Below, piece by piece: positions 51,778 to 62,473 of a DNA stretch of 64,000 nt. The stretch's first letter is position 1, and every line of letters begins with the position of its first letter. Source of the stretch: Cercophora sp. LCS_1 (taxonomy: Eukaryota > Ascomycota > Sordariomycetes > Sordariales > Lasiosphaeriaceae); assembly GCA_036250225.1 (NCBI GenBank), contig JAPZLL010000025.1, positions 186,001 to 250,000 on the forward strand, in the 5' to 3' direction. The notes beneath the pieces are model-generated. The model was not told the origin of the DNA. It saw only the letters and a program-made list of their open reading frames with translations, and ran no database searches. Both the position numbers and the translations under genes were made by a program.

Positions 51778-52899
51778 TCATAGGTAGTTCTCCTCGATAC
51801 TCTTGATCAACCCGTTGGCTACATTGAGCACGCGAGTCGCCGCATCTTCCACCCTCACCTCCTCCCGTGTCACCCTCCCCAACAGGAGGACCATATCCTC
51901 CTTCAGATACCGAAGGGTGTTGCTCTCGAGTCGGCAAGCAGTGGCAAACCGCTCTGCACGGGTCCTTCTGGCCTTCATCTCTTCGTGCTGCAGCCAGACC
52001 TGCCTACCTAGATCTTCTATGCCGGTAATAAGCTCTTTCTTTTGTTCTTGGGCTGTTGCAACCCCGCTGCTGCTGTCCCCATCCCTCGTTGTGTCGATGA
52101 GCCGTCTCTCGACGGCGCTTTTGAGTTCCTCAAGGTCAAACTGAAATTCCTCCCATGCCTCCCCCGCATACCCGGCCAGCTTTTTGATGTTCTTTGCGTC
52201 CTCCCGAATGTTGTCGCGGTGCTTCACTGCCGCGGTAACCAGTTTGATTAGTTCCTTGAGATGCCCCTTGACCACCCCGCGGTGCTTCTTCTCCTTCTGA
52301 CTGATGACGGGCTCTTTGGTGGTATCGCCTTTCGTTCCTTGACTGCCCACGTTGTTTTGCGGCGCGAGATCGCGGATGATGTGCTCCATTGCTTCCCTGA
52401 TGCCGTGAAGGTTCGCAAGTTCCCTGGGGATGTACTCTTCCAGCTTCTTCCGGAGCTTCTCGGTGTCCCGCTCCACCTTGGCCACCTCAGCGGTTGGGGC
52501 GGCCATGGGAAGAAAGGGAGCGCCGTGGGCAGTGGCCAGCGCATGGTGCTGCAAGGAGAAAATCTCGCTGGCGATGTAGGTTGCCGCGTTGCCCGCAGCC
52601 GACGTCGTGGCAACGGCATCGCGGAGGAGCACGGTAGGAACTACCTGTTCGGCAGCCCAGAACGTCTTGGCGTAGGCATAGAAGCCCCAGGTGTACGCGA
52701 TGCAAGTCGAAAAGACGGCGCCCACCAAACTAGAAATCTGTTCGACGCTGTCCCGGAGCTTGCTAAAGGTCAAATACAGGACGATGGCGACGACCATAAC
52801 TGCAACACCGACCACGGCGGCATGGAAGCTGCTTCCCTGACATGCTGACAGGACAGACCTGAATATCCCGCCCCGGGCTGTTGCGGTTGAGAAAGCCAT
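51778..52899 (-). CDS. unrecognised membrane protein with long coiled coil
   Basis: Encodes 373 residues in one exon from the ATG at 52899. Two hydrophobic helices are visible near the N-terminus (AAVVGVAVMVVAIVLYLTF at about 27-45 and LVGAVFSTCIAYTWGFYAYA at about 58-77). The remaining ~250 residues are strongly helical and charged, with heptad-like Leu/Ile spacing (KVERDTEKLRKKLEEYIPRE; ELITGIEDLGRQVWLQHEEM), so a long cytosolic or lumenal coiled coil is likely. No catalytic motif was seen. Its start faces the start of the next gene across 407 bp, so the two probably share a promoter region. Function unknown. Confidence 0.7.
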   Translation of the reverse strand: MAFSTATARGGIFRSVLSACQGSSFHAAVVGVAVMVVAIVLYLTFSKLRDSVEQISSLVGAVFSTCIAYTWGFYAYAKTFWAAEQVVPTVLLRDAVATTSAAGNAATYIASEIFSLQHHALATAHGAPFLPMAAPTAEVAKVERDTEKLRKKLEEYIPRELANLHGIREAMEHIIRDLAPQNNVGSQGTKGDTTKEPVISQKEKKHRGVVKGHLKELIKLVTAAVKHRDNIREDAKNIKKLAGYAGEAWEEFQFDLEELKSAVERRLIDTTRDGDSSSGVATAQEQKKELITGIEDLGRQVWLQHEEMKARRTRAERFATACRLESNTLRYLKEDMVLLLGRVTREEVRVEDAATRVLNVANGLIKSIEENYL

Positions 52900-53306
52900 T
52901 CGTGCAGGTGCCTTGTCGGATCGGGAACTTCTGGTTTATAATTCAGCTAGCTCGGGTTGCGTTGCTTCCGGTCCTTGAGGCGATACCGAGGCGAGTTTGT
53001 CATGACGAGGTGAACTGAGCTGAGCGGTCGCCGTGATGCTACATGTAGCAGTGCGGGACTTTTCCGTGGCGTCGATTCCTGGCGCGAATTGAAACGTGAT
53101 CACAGTATTGACAAATCACCAGCTTTGCTTTTGGACTTCTGCAGCGCAGCGCATGCACGCCTCACACCCTCCGGGAAAAGAATGAATCGACACCAACAAT
53201 TCCCGCAACTACGGAGAGAGTTTGTCTTGCGATACTGAATCAGCCTTATCAAAAGTCATTCCGGTGCCTCAGAACCCGACGTGCGACTCTCCATCCCGCA
53301 GCCAAC
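52900..53306. other. bidirectional promoter region
   Basis: This 407-bp gap between two divergent genes of unknown function should contain both promoters. No TATA box or clear repeat was found. Confidence 0.55.
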
Positions 53307-54246
53307 ATGGTGCTCGCACAACTTGCCGGATTGGGCGCCGTAATAGCAGGAGCCACAGGCGTGGGGATGTGGATGTGGACCACAGGCAAGTCTTCTTTCT
53401 TTGATCTCAACTGCTAACGGCGCGCGCGATGATGGAGAAGACCGAGCAAAAGCTAACTGTTGGTTCCAACGCAGGCCCGGCACAGGACAACGGGGACCAT
53501 GTCGCAGCGCTGTGTCGAGTCCATGAGCGCCTGGTCACGCTGCACCCGATCGCCGAGCCGCCGACGCTGTTCGAATTCCTCCACCTCGACGCATACGCTT
53601 TCCCTTTCCACCCGACGGAGGTGAGCCTCCATCCCGAGAGCGAGGGCTATGAAAAGGCCAAGAGCACCATCGTGCAGCGGGCGACCGAGATGGCCTCACC
53701 ATTGTATGAGAACGAGAATGCGGCGAAGAACAAGAAAGGCAAAAGAGCGAACAAGGGGTCGGGTCCGGTGGGCTCGTCGTCGGCCAACAGCAAGCATGCG
53801 GCCGCCATTGCGGTGGTTGCGCAGGCGCTGCACAATGACGACCTGCGGGGCGTGTATATCAAGAAGTTTCTGCCCCTTCTTACGGGAAATAAATGGTGGA
53901 ATCCCCGGGGCGTTTTTTCGAGCCTTTTTCCCGTAGGCCGAAAAGAGTGGAAAGAGGAGACAGGAGACAGGCGGAAAAACCTGGGTAAGTTCTGCGGATG
54001 GGCCTCTGAACTCTGAGGCTGTAATGAGTTCCTGGGCACCTAGTAAGTGGAACTGAGCGGACAACAGTGGGTGGTGATTTTGACTTTGCGGAGATAGTCA
54101 GGGAACGTGGCGTTCAACTGGAGAGCGAGGAGGAGGGGTGGAGGAGACGAAACAAACTTTGGGAGCTCACCACTGTTCAACCCGCGTTCTCGGTGAAGAG
54201 GGATAGGATTTTAGTTCGCCAACCGGTGTGTGATGACTGTAGCTAG
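53307..54246 (+). CDS. unrecognised N-terminally anchored protein, with a GC-AG intron
   Basis: Three exons are inferred: 53307-53385, 53475-53984 and 54068-54246, giving 255 residues. The first intron uses the donor GCAAGT (AG|GCAAGT) and acceptor CGCAG, a GC-AG intron; no suitable GT donor keeps the phase. The second has GTAAGT...AACAG. Exon 1 encodes a Gly/Ala-rich hydrophobic anchor (GLGAVIAGATGVGMWMW). The main part contains HERLVTLHPIAEPPTLFEFLHLDAYAF in its first half, a Lys/Gly/Ser linker (about 100-125), and AAAIAVVAQALHNDDLRGVYIKKFLPLL. The last exon ends in VCDDCS. I do not recognise the domain. The phase-consistent exons and the consistent amino-acid composition support a real gene, but exon 3 is the least certain. 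Confidence 0.6.
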
Positions 54247-54820
54247 TGTGTGCGGCGTGTCAACGAGAGTTTGGGGTTAGGATTGGAAGTTGTTCATCAT
54301 TGCCTTGAGCTTCGTTGCCCATCGTGCAGTCAATGGCGACTCTCATGTCTCATGCCGCAGCTGGTTCGATGTAACAAAAAGTTTGCGGCGGTTTCCTATT
54401 ATTCGTGGTTACTCATTTGTTTCGATCCGCGCTGGTGTTCGCCCGGTTGCTGGTCTAATCGCCCCTCCAGCTTGCCGTGCCGGACTCGGATTGACGAAGA
54501 CGAGAACGCCGTTCCACGACTCGATAGCAACTGACATCGCCTCTTCAATGCACGGATATGCATCTGCATGTCTAGGCATGCGGATGCAAATCATCTACAT
54601 AACTCCTGACCCTCATCTCCCCCCAATAACAGCCACCTCACACGGCAACCGGTGTCTCTGTTACTCCAGGTTGAGAATTGGCGTTTACCCGGATACTTCA
54701 TTCCTGTTTGAAATAACAATAACTCAAATACATGGTGGTTTTCTCTGTGGTGTCCACCTTTCCTCGTGACCAAAGCCAACCGACCATTCGCGCCGCTTTC
54801 CCACACGTAGGCACCGCACC
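54247..54820. other. convergent spacer, no gene seen
   Basis: About 0.57 kb between two 3' ends. A plus-strand frame (54290-54769) is open but unstructured. Nothing else recognised. Confidence 0.5.
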
Positions 54821-55891
54821 TCACTCACAGAAACCAGGTAGCTGTAACTTAGCGTCAGGAGCTGCGCACGCCTCAGCCTGTGATAGCGTGTATTGAAGCA
54901 CTGAGACGTTGTACTGTTTTACAGTGTAGACAACCGCCACTGTTGCCAATGCCAAGCCCACCACCGTCAACAAACCAACGATGGAGGCTACTCCGAAATT
55001 TGACAGTGCCAGAATATTCTTTGTGTTTGGCATCAACTGTCGGAACCCAGCTGGCGGTTCGTCAAGAACATGTTGAAGCTCCTCGATCTGACTCCGCCAG
55101 TGTGAAAACCTGGTGATGTCAGAAACCCTCAGTCTGCCACAATCTCCAAGTCCATAGAAGGGCCTCTTATGCCGCCGCAGGAGGAATTCGGTCGCCGTGT
55201 CTCCAAACGGGAAAAGCAGGTTGAGTGTGTCGAGGGCTTCTTCCAGGATGCATGGTGGGACCACTGTGTCGGTTTGGAAGCGGAGAAGTGTCAAGAGAAT
55301 GATCTTGTGCTCGAACACCGTAATACGCTTCCCCACGAGGTCGATTGTCAGGTGTTCAGCAAGGTTAGATGTCCATGTGATGCGAAAACCGTGGCTCTTG
55401 ATGATGGCTGCCATCGTGAGTTGACCAGAAACGGCCATGTTTGCATTGCCATGATCGTTTGCGGCGTGCAAGGGACCCCGAAAATAACGAAGGACAGCTT
55501 CGGAGAGAGTGCTATCGTCGTGCCAGTCGACCACGCCCTTGTCGCTGTGTACTTCTGACGCATGACGAATGTCTAGGCTTAGCCATAGGCTAGCGGCCCG
55601 GTCAACAGCTTTGGATAGGACCGCCTCAGGTAAGGTGCTGTGAGATAGTCTTCCTCGGGTTGTTTGTAGCATATCTCGCCTAGATGACTGCCTGAGCTGC
55701 TGAAGTTGTTCAACAATGCACAAGATGTCTTCGAGTGTCATAGGGTAAAGAGTGTTCCATTTCGCCTCTAGCACCTTCTTCAAGTCATCAAGTCGACTTG
55801 AAACCTTTTGAAGATCCTGCTTTTGTTCCAAGAGCTCCTGGATGGGCAGTGATGGCCAAAGACGATGTAGTAAATCTGTAGGGAGGGCCAT
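54821..55891 (-). CDS. fungal expanded-family protein with C-terminal membrane anchor
   Basis: Encodes 356 residues in one exon from the ATG at 55891 (MALPTDLLHRLWPSLPIQEL). The N-terminal ~60 residues are coiled-coil-like. The mid region has blocks I recognise from many uncharacterised filamentous-fungal proteins: RITWTSNLAEHLTID, ITVFEHKIILL, LEEALDTLNLLFPFGD and FYGLGDCGRLR. One membrane helix is at about 300-325 (NFGVASIVGLLTVVGLALATVAVVYTV), followed by KQYNVSVLQYTLSQAEACAAPDA and a GFC-E end, also family-typical. Members occur in large, variable numbers per genome, often near HET or NLR genes. Function is unknown. The frame continues upstream of the chosen start, but that part is Pro/Gln-rich and not family-like. 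Confidence 0.75.
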   Translation of the reverse strand: MALPTDLLHRLWPSLPIQELLEQKQDLQKVSSRLDDLKKVLEAKWNTLYPMTLEDILCIVEQLQQLRQSSRRDMLQTTRGRLSHSTLPEAVLSKAVDRAASLWLSLDIRHASEVHSDKGVVDWHDDSTLSEAVLRYFRGPLHAANDHGNANMAVSGQLTMAAIIKSHGFRITWTSNLAEHLTIDLVGKRITVFEHKIILLTLLRFQTDTVVPPCILEEALDTLNLLFPFGDTATEFLLRRHKRPFYGLGDCGRLRVSDITRFSHWRSQIEELQHVLDEPPAGFRQLMPNTKNILALSNFGVASIVGLLTVVGLALATVAVVYTVKQYNVSVLQYTLSQAEACAAPDAKLQLPGFCE

Positions 55892-56452
55892 TTTGTGATG
55901 TTGGCGCAAGCAAGGTGTTTTCTGCGTCTTATTTTGCAATATAGTGGTGCTTTGGGAAGGCGGGGTTGTTGGTTGGAATTGCAGGGGTGACAGTCTGCCC
56001 AGGAGTACGTGTGGTTGTGAGGTGGCAGGCACGCAGAATCTCCGCAACAGCGCAGCATGCGGCATTTCCGGCACCCCGAGTTGGAGACAGAGATGTAAGC
56101 CTTGGGGCTGTGATCCGATGTCCGCTGCGTGCTGGTAGATGAGACTGTGCATGATGCACAAATCTTCACCGCCAATCTGCCGGAACATCTCACATTACGT
56201 ATGTGCGGTACACCCACCATTCGGCCCGCTCGTGTGGCCGGCCGTGAGTGGACGCCGAGAAAGCAACATGCGCCCTCATCACACAGCAAGGCATTTTCCA
56301 AGGCGACCGGATGCCGTAGTTTCCGACCATCGGAAGCAGATCCCTGGCTCGTGGATTCCTGATGGAGCACCCTTAAGACAAGACGTAAAGTAACGCGTAC
56401 CGCATCGGGGCTCCCAGTAAGGTATGTCGAGTAACTGACCAGCAACGACACA
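55892..56452. other. divergent intergenic region
   Basis: Lies between the starts of two divergent genes, so both promoters should be here. Overlapping open frames on the minus strand are out-of-frame or upstream extensions without protein character. Confidence 0.55.
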
Positions 56453-59321
56453 ATGGCCGAAGCGACCCTGGGAATTGAAGATGGTATCGACGATCAACAA
56501 AGGCATGTGGTCCTGAAGAAGAAGATTAGCCCAAGGCTAGTGAGAAAACACAACCTCCTCTACGAAATTGCTGGACGCATCTTTCCTCAAGTCCCAGCTT
56601 TTGAACCTGGGTTAAAGGAGGCGCCCCAAGACGAAGACTTGGCCCCCGCAAACGCCCAAGACCAGGGTCATGATGCGGCCGAGGAACATCCAGGACATAA
56701 GCCAACGGATGCTCCACGATTCGATTGGGAGGGCCAAATTGTGTCTTTTGGCGAACGAGCGACATCCCTTGTCAAAGTCAGAAGGGATTTGTACTTCGGA
56801 CAGTTGTCAACTCTACCACCATCTGCTTCGGCACTCAGGGTGTGGAATGAACAGGTTAAAGAACGCCTATGGAATGACCTCAAGCTCGTCCGATCCAAGG
56901 TATCGCGAGCTGGGAAGTCTTCAAAGCTGGAAATCGAATTGTACATGTCTGGGAAGAGAAGGAATTCGGCTGATGGGGTTGAGCTTTTCCCAACAATATG
57001 GGTTCTTTGCGGAAGCAAGACCTGCAAAGACGCAGTATCCAAGGCCATTTCTAAACTCACCTGGCTTCAGACGTTCCGCTTCAAGGTCGAGATTCACAAG
57101 GGCGTTAATGTTGTCAGACAAACGGACTCAGTGCCCATGGATGACTTGGAGTTACGCTCCCCGATACATCTCCCAAATGGCTCGGCTCTCCATCTTCACG
57201 TCGAGACGACCAAACTATCTGACCCTGCGGGTGGCAAGCTTTGCTGTGTTACGCTCGTTCACGGAAGCGGCAGGGTTGAACAGAAGTTCTCGCGATTAGG
57301 TGGTGTGATCTTCATCAGAAAAGGCGCTGAGCTTGAGATCAGTCTGGAGTCGAAAGCCGAAGCCGTTGATGCGACACTCTGCTACGAGCTCACGGCTGCG
57401 CACACCTTCTGGGACCTTCTTAGCTCGATTCATGCTGAAGGGGAGCCCGATGATGCGAGTTCTGATAGTGACGACAACAGCACAAGCGACGAAAGCGAAG
57501 ACGACGATCCCCTCCTTCAACGTTCTAGATCAGAGTCAGAGTCCAACTCGACACGCCTTGGCTACAGGAACCCACGAGACGTCCAGAGTTGGACTTGTGT
57601 TCCCTTTCCGGACTCATTCGGATTTTCGTGCGACGATGGTGTCATAAACCGATTCCTCGACCTTGGTGACACGCTAAAACTCACGGGCGGTGGCGCGGAC
57701 CTATCTGTCATCAACTCAATGAGCGGTCGATCACAGGACAATCGATACAGTCATGGCGGAGTGGAAACTGGCTTGACTCCCATTACTTCGTTTGGTAACA
57801 CCCTTCCATCAAACGAAATAGTCACTGGATTGAGGGTCATTGTCGATTCGGAAAGTCCGATACCCGCCATTCTTCTGCCACACGAGACAATGTTTGGTTT
57901 CGGCGACGTCACATTTCGGACTCGAAAGCTTGAGTTGTCGGGGCCACTAGGTAAGCGGTTCAGATCATTCATTTAAAAATCTCTCCGGTTACCTCTCTTC
58001 GATCCTTGCGCCCGCGCTTACCTTCAACGCCGTATAGCTAGAGGTACATCAGGCAGCTGGGTGGTCAGGGGGAAAGAATTATATGGAATGATTGTCGCAT
58101 CGTACGACCGGCATCCCTACGCCCACATGATACCAGCGAAACAGATTTTTGAGGCCGTTCGTACATGCGCCTCCACCCAGCAGGTGTCAACTAACGATAC
58201 AATGGAAGATACTACTAGTACGTTCATTGCCTCTATACAACAGTTGGGCTCGAAATGACTGACACAATACGTTCAGGGGCATCCAGCCGGAAAACCCGGT
58301 CTCCAGCCCCGGCCAGACACACTCCCCCTAAGCGTTCTCTTGCCTCAAGCAACAGTTCAAGAAGAAGCGGGAGTCGAGCTGTTGATTTAGAATCGCAAAG
58401 CGTCAAGTCGATTGCGCATGAAGATAGCGATGAAGATAGCGATGAAGTCCACAAACGCGATAAGCACGACGAAGCCTATGGCCCTCAGCCAAAGAGAGCC
58501 AAGTTCACCCAACGTCCGGATCAGACGACTACTTTTGGCTGCCCTTTCCGCAAAAGGAACCAAACACGATTCAACATAAGAGCCAATCGTCCTTGCGCTG
58601 AAGGGTCTTTTAAAACGATTTCAGATGTGAAGTAAGAACCCCCTCAGAATGATCTTTGGCGACATGGATACCACGGCTAAATATCTCTAGACGACATGTG
58701 CTCCGTCACCACCTCATTGTCAGCGAATTGAATTTCAATGATCCAGAGGATGGGGTTGACGAACGCTCTCGAAATCGTCTTGTGTCTAGAAAGACGGAAG
58801 AGAAGGTCGAGACATGGTACGACCTGTGGCACGTTTTATTCCCAGAGGACTCTGATATTCCACCCCCAGGTTTGCTCCCCGTTCCGAATCGCTTGGCATC
58901 GCTAAAATATTCTTCAGATTTTGAGCCTCCAGTAGTTATGGAGTACAGGGAGGTTTGGGATTTGCTAAACAGTGTGTTGGAAGGTAACGACCCGACAATG
59001 GCAGGATTGCATGAGGAAGCGATGAACAGACTTCAAGAATCACTGGAAATTATAAGGTACGAGGACGCCGCGGTTCCGATGTCCCAAAAGGTGTCGTCGA
59101 AGAGGGAGAGAGCAAAAAGTTCGCAGACACACCGATCACGGCCGCCGCGATCTCCCAGGCCCATTTTGTCACTTTTACCTTCAACTTCGAGGTCCGTGGA
59201 CACGGGAGTTCATCGGTCTCTTGACGCGAGATCCTACTCCCAAGAATCGGGAGGATATCATCACGAATCCCAGCTCGATGGGTCGCATCAGGGTCCGGCA
59301 GAGGAAGACAGAGACCTGTGA
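56453..59321 (+). CDS. trypsin-like-fold domain fused to a fungal C2H2-like zinc finger
   Basis: Four exons, 56453-57950, 58038-58217, 58277-58631 and 58691-59321, join in phase (introns 87, 59 and 59 nt) into 887 residues. Residues 1-360 are mixed and unassigned, ending in an acidic Ser-rich stretch. Residues ~375-545 end in a segment with the nucleophile-like motif ARGTSGSWVVRGKELYGMIVA (Ser504 or Ser506), split by the first intron. This is how inactive or active trypsin-like modules close in many fungal proteins. A basic, Ser-rich linker follows. Then comes FGCPFRKRN with Cys648, Cys666 and DVKRHVLRHH (His680, His684/685), the fungal CPF-type C2H2 finger usually found as ACPFYKR...VKEHLYRRH. 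VLFPEDSDIPPPG after it is also typical. I could not place catalytic His/Asp of a protease. A nuclear or scaffold role is possible; unknown. Confidence 0.75.
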
Positions 59322-59896
59322 GGAGCAGAATCAGATATATTCTAGTATTGGTACCTCTGAAGTTCCTCTCCAACACATCAACTAGGGGATATCGGCTTCG
59401 CCAGGGAACCAGCAAGGAGCCCACCAACAAGGAACAATTCCAGAGTTCTCGGCCAATTCCAGTCAAAGATGCAGCAATCATTTCCGCGTCGCCACGGCGT
59501 CAGGACACGGTGGAATTGACGGCATCCCGTGCGCTCATTCCCCACGTCGATCACGAACTAGTAGTGAGACGCGGTCTGAAACCCCGGATCCGAGGGATGT
59601 AAGCGGCCCGTTTAACCATTCTCTCGGCTCGCCGCGCAACACAACCATAACCCACCCGTCCACCAACCAAACCGTGTGCCAGCCGTCCCTGCATGAACCG
59701 CCAGGCCGTTATTTCCGAATGTCACTGCGCTTGTGTCCTCGAGTGCCGTTGTACAAAAAGACCCAGGGTCCCTGGCTGCGATCGCAATCGCAACAGGGAA
59801 GGACAATCGTTGATCGATCTCTTCTTGCGTCATTCCTTCTTTTCGTTTCTCAGTCGCTCGTTCGTCTTTGGACAGGCAGGTTCCGTCAACTTAATC
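59322..59896. other. intergenic region, promoter of GH131 gene
   Basis: About 0.57 kb without a recognisable gene. A plus-strand frame at 59318-59602 follows the zinc-finger gene but shows no domain, and it could be 3' untranslated sequence. The right part should be the GH131 promoter. Confidence 0.5.
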
Positions 59897-60860
59897 ATGG
59901 TTTCTTCACGTTTATTTTCGACCCTCGCGCTGCCCGCGCTGGTGGCTGCCCAGGCGTGTACGCTGCAGTTTGACGGACGCATCGATGCGGACCTTGCGGC
60001 GCTTGATTTCGATGACGCCAACGACATTTTCAACAACCAGTTTGTGATTGGCGAGGGACTCAGTTTCGGTCAGGTGCTGCGGTTGCTGCCCGTTGGTGCA
60101 GGGTCTCTGGTACGATTCGCCAGGGGTTGTGTTGCTGTTGCCAGGGATGCGACTAACACTTCATGCCCAGTTCGATCTCGATGCAGGCGCAGAACCCGTC
60201 GAGGTTCTGATCAACGATCAGTCCATTTTCCAGAACCAGATCGCTTTCCGTCGTGCCGAGCTCATCCCCGCGAGCAACGACGGTGCCGACGCCAGCACCC
60301 AGGGTGTCAAGACGCTGCACTTTAGCGTGCTCAAGGATGCCGTGCGCCCGCTGAACTTGTCGCACGAGTACCAGCTCGCCTTCCTTGAAAGTGCCGATTT
60401 CAGCGCGAACCAGTTTGCGCTCAAGACTGGCACCATCCTCGGTCAGAACACGGCCGACCCCGACACCCTGCAGCTGTTTGGCAACACCAACGACGGCTCC
60501 CAGCTTCTCTTCAGCGTCCCGTTCCAGGCTGGCGCATTCCACAACTTTGCGCTGACCCTTGACTTTAATGCCAAGTAAGCTCTTTACATCACCGTTCTCG
60601 TCGTGTCACTAACAAGATCCAGCACCGTCCAAGTCTTCTTCTCCCTTGCTGGCAACGCCCTCGTCCAAGCCACGGATGCCCTGGCAAACGACCTCAGCGG
60701 CCAAGGCCAATTCCACTTTGGCACACTCAAGAAGCCCGTCAATGGCGTCGGTGACATCACTGTCAACGGCGACCAGCCCGATGCCATCAACGAAGGTGTC
60801 ATTTTCGGCGGCATCTTCCAGGAGGACAGCGCCGACGGCTGCATCAGCTTGGAGCCGTGA
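59897..60860 (+). CDS. glycoside hydrolase family 131, secreted
   Basis: Three exons, 59897-60109, 60171-60574 and 60623-60860, join in phase to 284 residues. The introns are 61 nt (GTACGA...CCCAG) and 48 nt (GTAAGC...TCCAG). Residues 1-19 are a signal peptide (MVSSRLFSTLALPALVAAQ). The rest matches the GH131 layout throughout: LQFDGRIDADLAALDFD, FRRAELIPASNDGAD, GVKTLHFSVLKDAVRPLN, HEYQLAFLESADFS, TLQLFGNT, FALTLDFN, GQGQFHFGTLKKP and INEGVIFGGIFQEDSADGC. GH131 enzymes cleave beta-1,3/1,6- and beta-1,4-glucans and are secreted by plant-biomass and wall-active fungi. No cellulose-binding module is attached. Expression is probably carbon-source dependent, but no regulatory site was identified here. 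Confidence 0.93.
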
Positions 60861-60934
60861 ATGGGGCCATGACTGACATTTGCTAATCTTCCTTGTATAT
60901 ACCCCTGATAGTCCATAGGCGTGTTTTCTGTAAT

Positions 60935-61300
60935 TTAATGACAATGTGATGTTGCCTTCCTTGCGTGTATGTTCCAGTTGGCAGTCATCGTGCAAGCACC
61001 CAAGATACCACTGGGCGCTGTGCAAGTCCGACGGATGCAGCACCGATTGTTACACCGCCGGGACACCGGTCGGCAACCCAGTAGCCCTTGTACAAGTTGA
61101 TACAGGTCGTCGGGTTTCCGCACCCCCCATCGACATTCTATAACATGATCATCAGCCGCCATCTCCCAGCAAGACGAGCTTGACAACGCCCAAGAAGGGA
61201 GGATAAGAGAAGTACATACCCCATACTTGGCCCCATCGTAGTAATTGCAGTCCTCACCGGCAGCAGAGCGGAAAGCTACAGGACAAAACCAGCGAGAAAC
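60935..61300 (-). pseudogene. decayed small Cys-rich secreted protein gene
   Basis: On the minus strand an exon-like stretch encoding SAAGEDCNYYDGAKYG ends at 61220 in a GTATGT donor. The 82-nt intron closes at TATAG (61138). The next exon reads NVDGGCGNPTTCINLYKGYW, VADRCPGG in sequence, down to about 61054. There the frame must slip by one base to continue NNRCCIRRTCTAPSG. The pattern of Cys spacing with a GYW-x-CPG-x-CC core is that of fungal secreted proteins with repeated C...GYCPG...CC modules. The upstream part lacks an ATG or signal peptide in frame, and the tail after GACT loses the expected second module. With a frame slip and both ends missing, I read it as a remnant. An active gene with unseen exons is less likely. 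Confidence 0.4.
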
Positions 61301-61727
61301 TTCGTTGTGAATTCTTGAGTCGACACAATTTCACCCAAAAAAAAAATTAAATCCCCATTCCACTGCACCCATCAACACTTTAAACAAGGTTGAAAGATAC
61401 AAGTCAAGCCCTCCATCCCAAAGATAGAAACCCTATCAGGTCTGGGATCGGGTTACTGTCCCCGCGTCACACCACAAACACGCATTCGCAGCCTTGACCC
61501 GATTTCTCTACCGTCATGAGCCCATGGTGTGAGGGATGGCGCTTTCCATCACCCCAAAATTACATCGTTCGTATCGCGATCCTCAGCCCACACTACCGTC
61601 TCCGCATTGTCCAGCATACTTATGCGATACGGTCCAACTGTTCGTTCTGCGGTCGCATGGCGTCTACAACTGTGCAGCAATACCGATCTTGTTTCAACCT
61701 GATTTCCCGACGACCGAACTTGCCAAA

Positions 61728-62473
61728 ATGACCCGACCTGAGAAACCCCGGCAGCTGCTCGAGAAATGCCTCGGCGACCTCGGGCGTGTCGTTGAATATG
61801 TCGGTGCGCTGGCCATTCATCCGTGGCGTCACTGCTACGGTGTGGTCCTGCGAACTCTCGAAGATCCAGACCAGTACTTCGACAATTGGATGCACACTCA
61901 GCAAAGCAGCTACCTGTTTGTGGGGCTGGTGGCTTCCGTCATCTCTGCGGTTGTTGCCCAGCTGCTCAACGCACCGCAGGCTCTCGATTCATCCTGGGTC
62001 GCCCCAGCTGCGCTGTACTTCTCTCTCTGCCTGTCGCTGATGGCGGTAATCACGGCGCTTGTGATGTCTGAGTTTCTAAGCTCTGCGCGTTTCCAGCCGT
62101 CCCGTTCTGCTCAGCTAAAGCGCGTTTTCAACATGGAATCTCCACCAGTCCAGTTCAACAAACAGGCTTGGATTGGAGCTTTTCTCTACAGCACACCAGA
62201 TGTGCTGCTGTCACAAAGTATCATGAGCGCATTTGTTGGCATAGGTGTCATGGTAGTCAGCCCGCTGTGGTCTCGTGCACATGGGCCGTGGGATAAGTCG
62301 GAGAAGGTGCGTAGTTCAAATCGTTCATACAACACATACAACTGTCAAAACACCCATCTAACAGTGCGTAGATTGCTTGTGTTGGAGTCGCCGGACTGGG
62401 CATCGGAACAGGTGCTTATGTCATGTCAACTGTGCTTCTGTACAGAAACTTTTCAACTTCGAAACTAAGCTAA
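61728..62473 (+). CDS. four-helix membrane protein of unknown function
   Basis: Two exons, 61728-62306 and 62372-62473, join in phase 0 across a 65-nt intron (GTGCGT...CGTAG) to 226 residues. Hydrophobic segments lie at about residues 62-82 (LFVGLVASVISAVVAQLL), 90-113 (VAPAALYFSLCLSLMAVITALVM), 160-183 (IMSAFVGIGVMVVSPLW) and 194-220 (IACVGVAGLGIGTGAYVMSTVLLY). The last helix lies mostly in exon 2, which supports the splice. The N-terminus is cytosol-like (MTRPEKPRQLLEKCLGD). I do not recognise the family. The frame is open upstream to 61536 with another ATG there, but that leader is Pro/His-rich and unlikely. The gene starts ~400 bp from the decayed Cys-rich gene. Confidence 0.68.
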
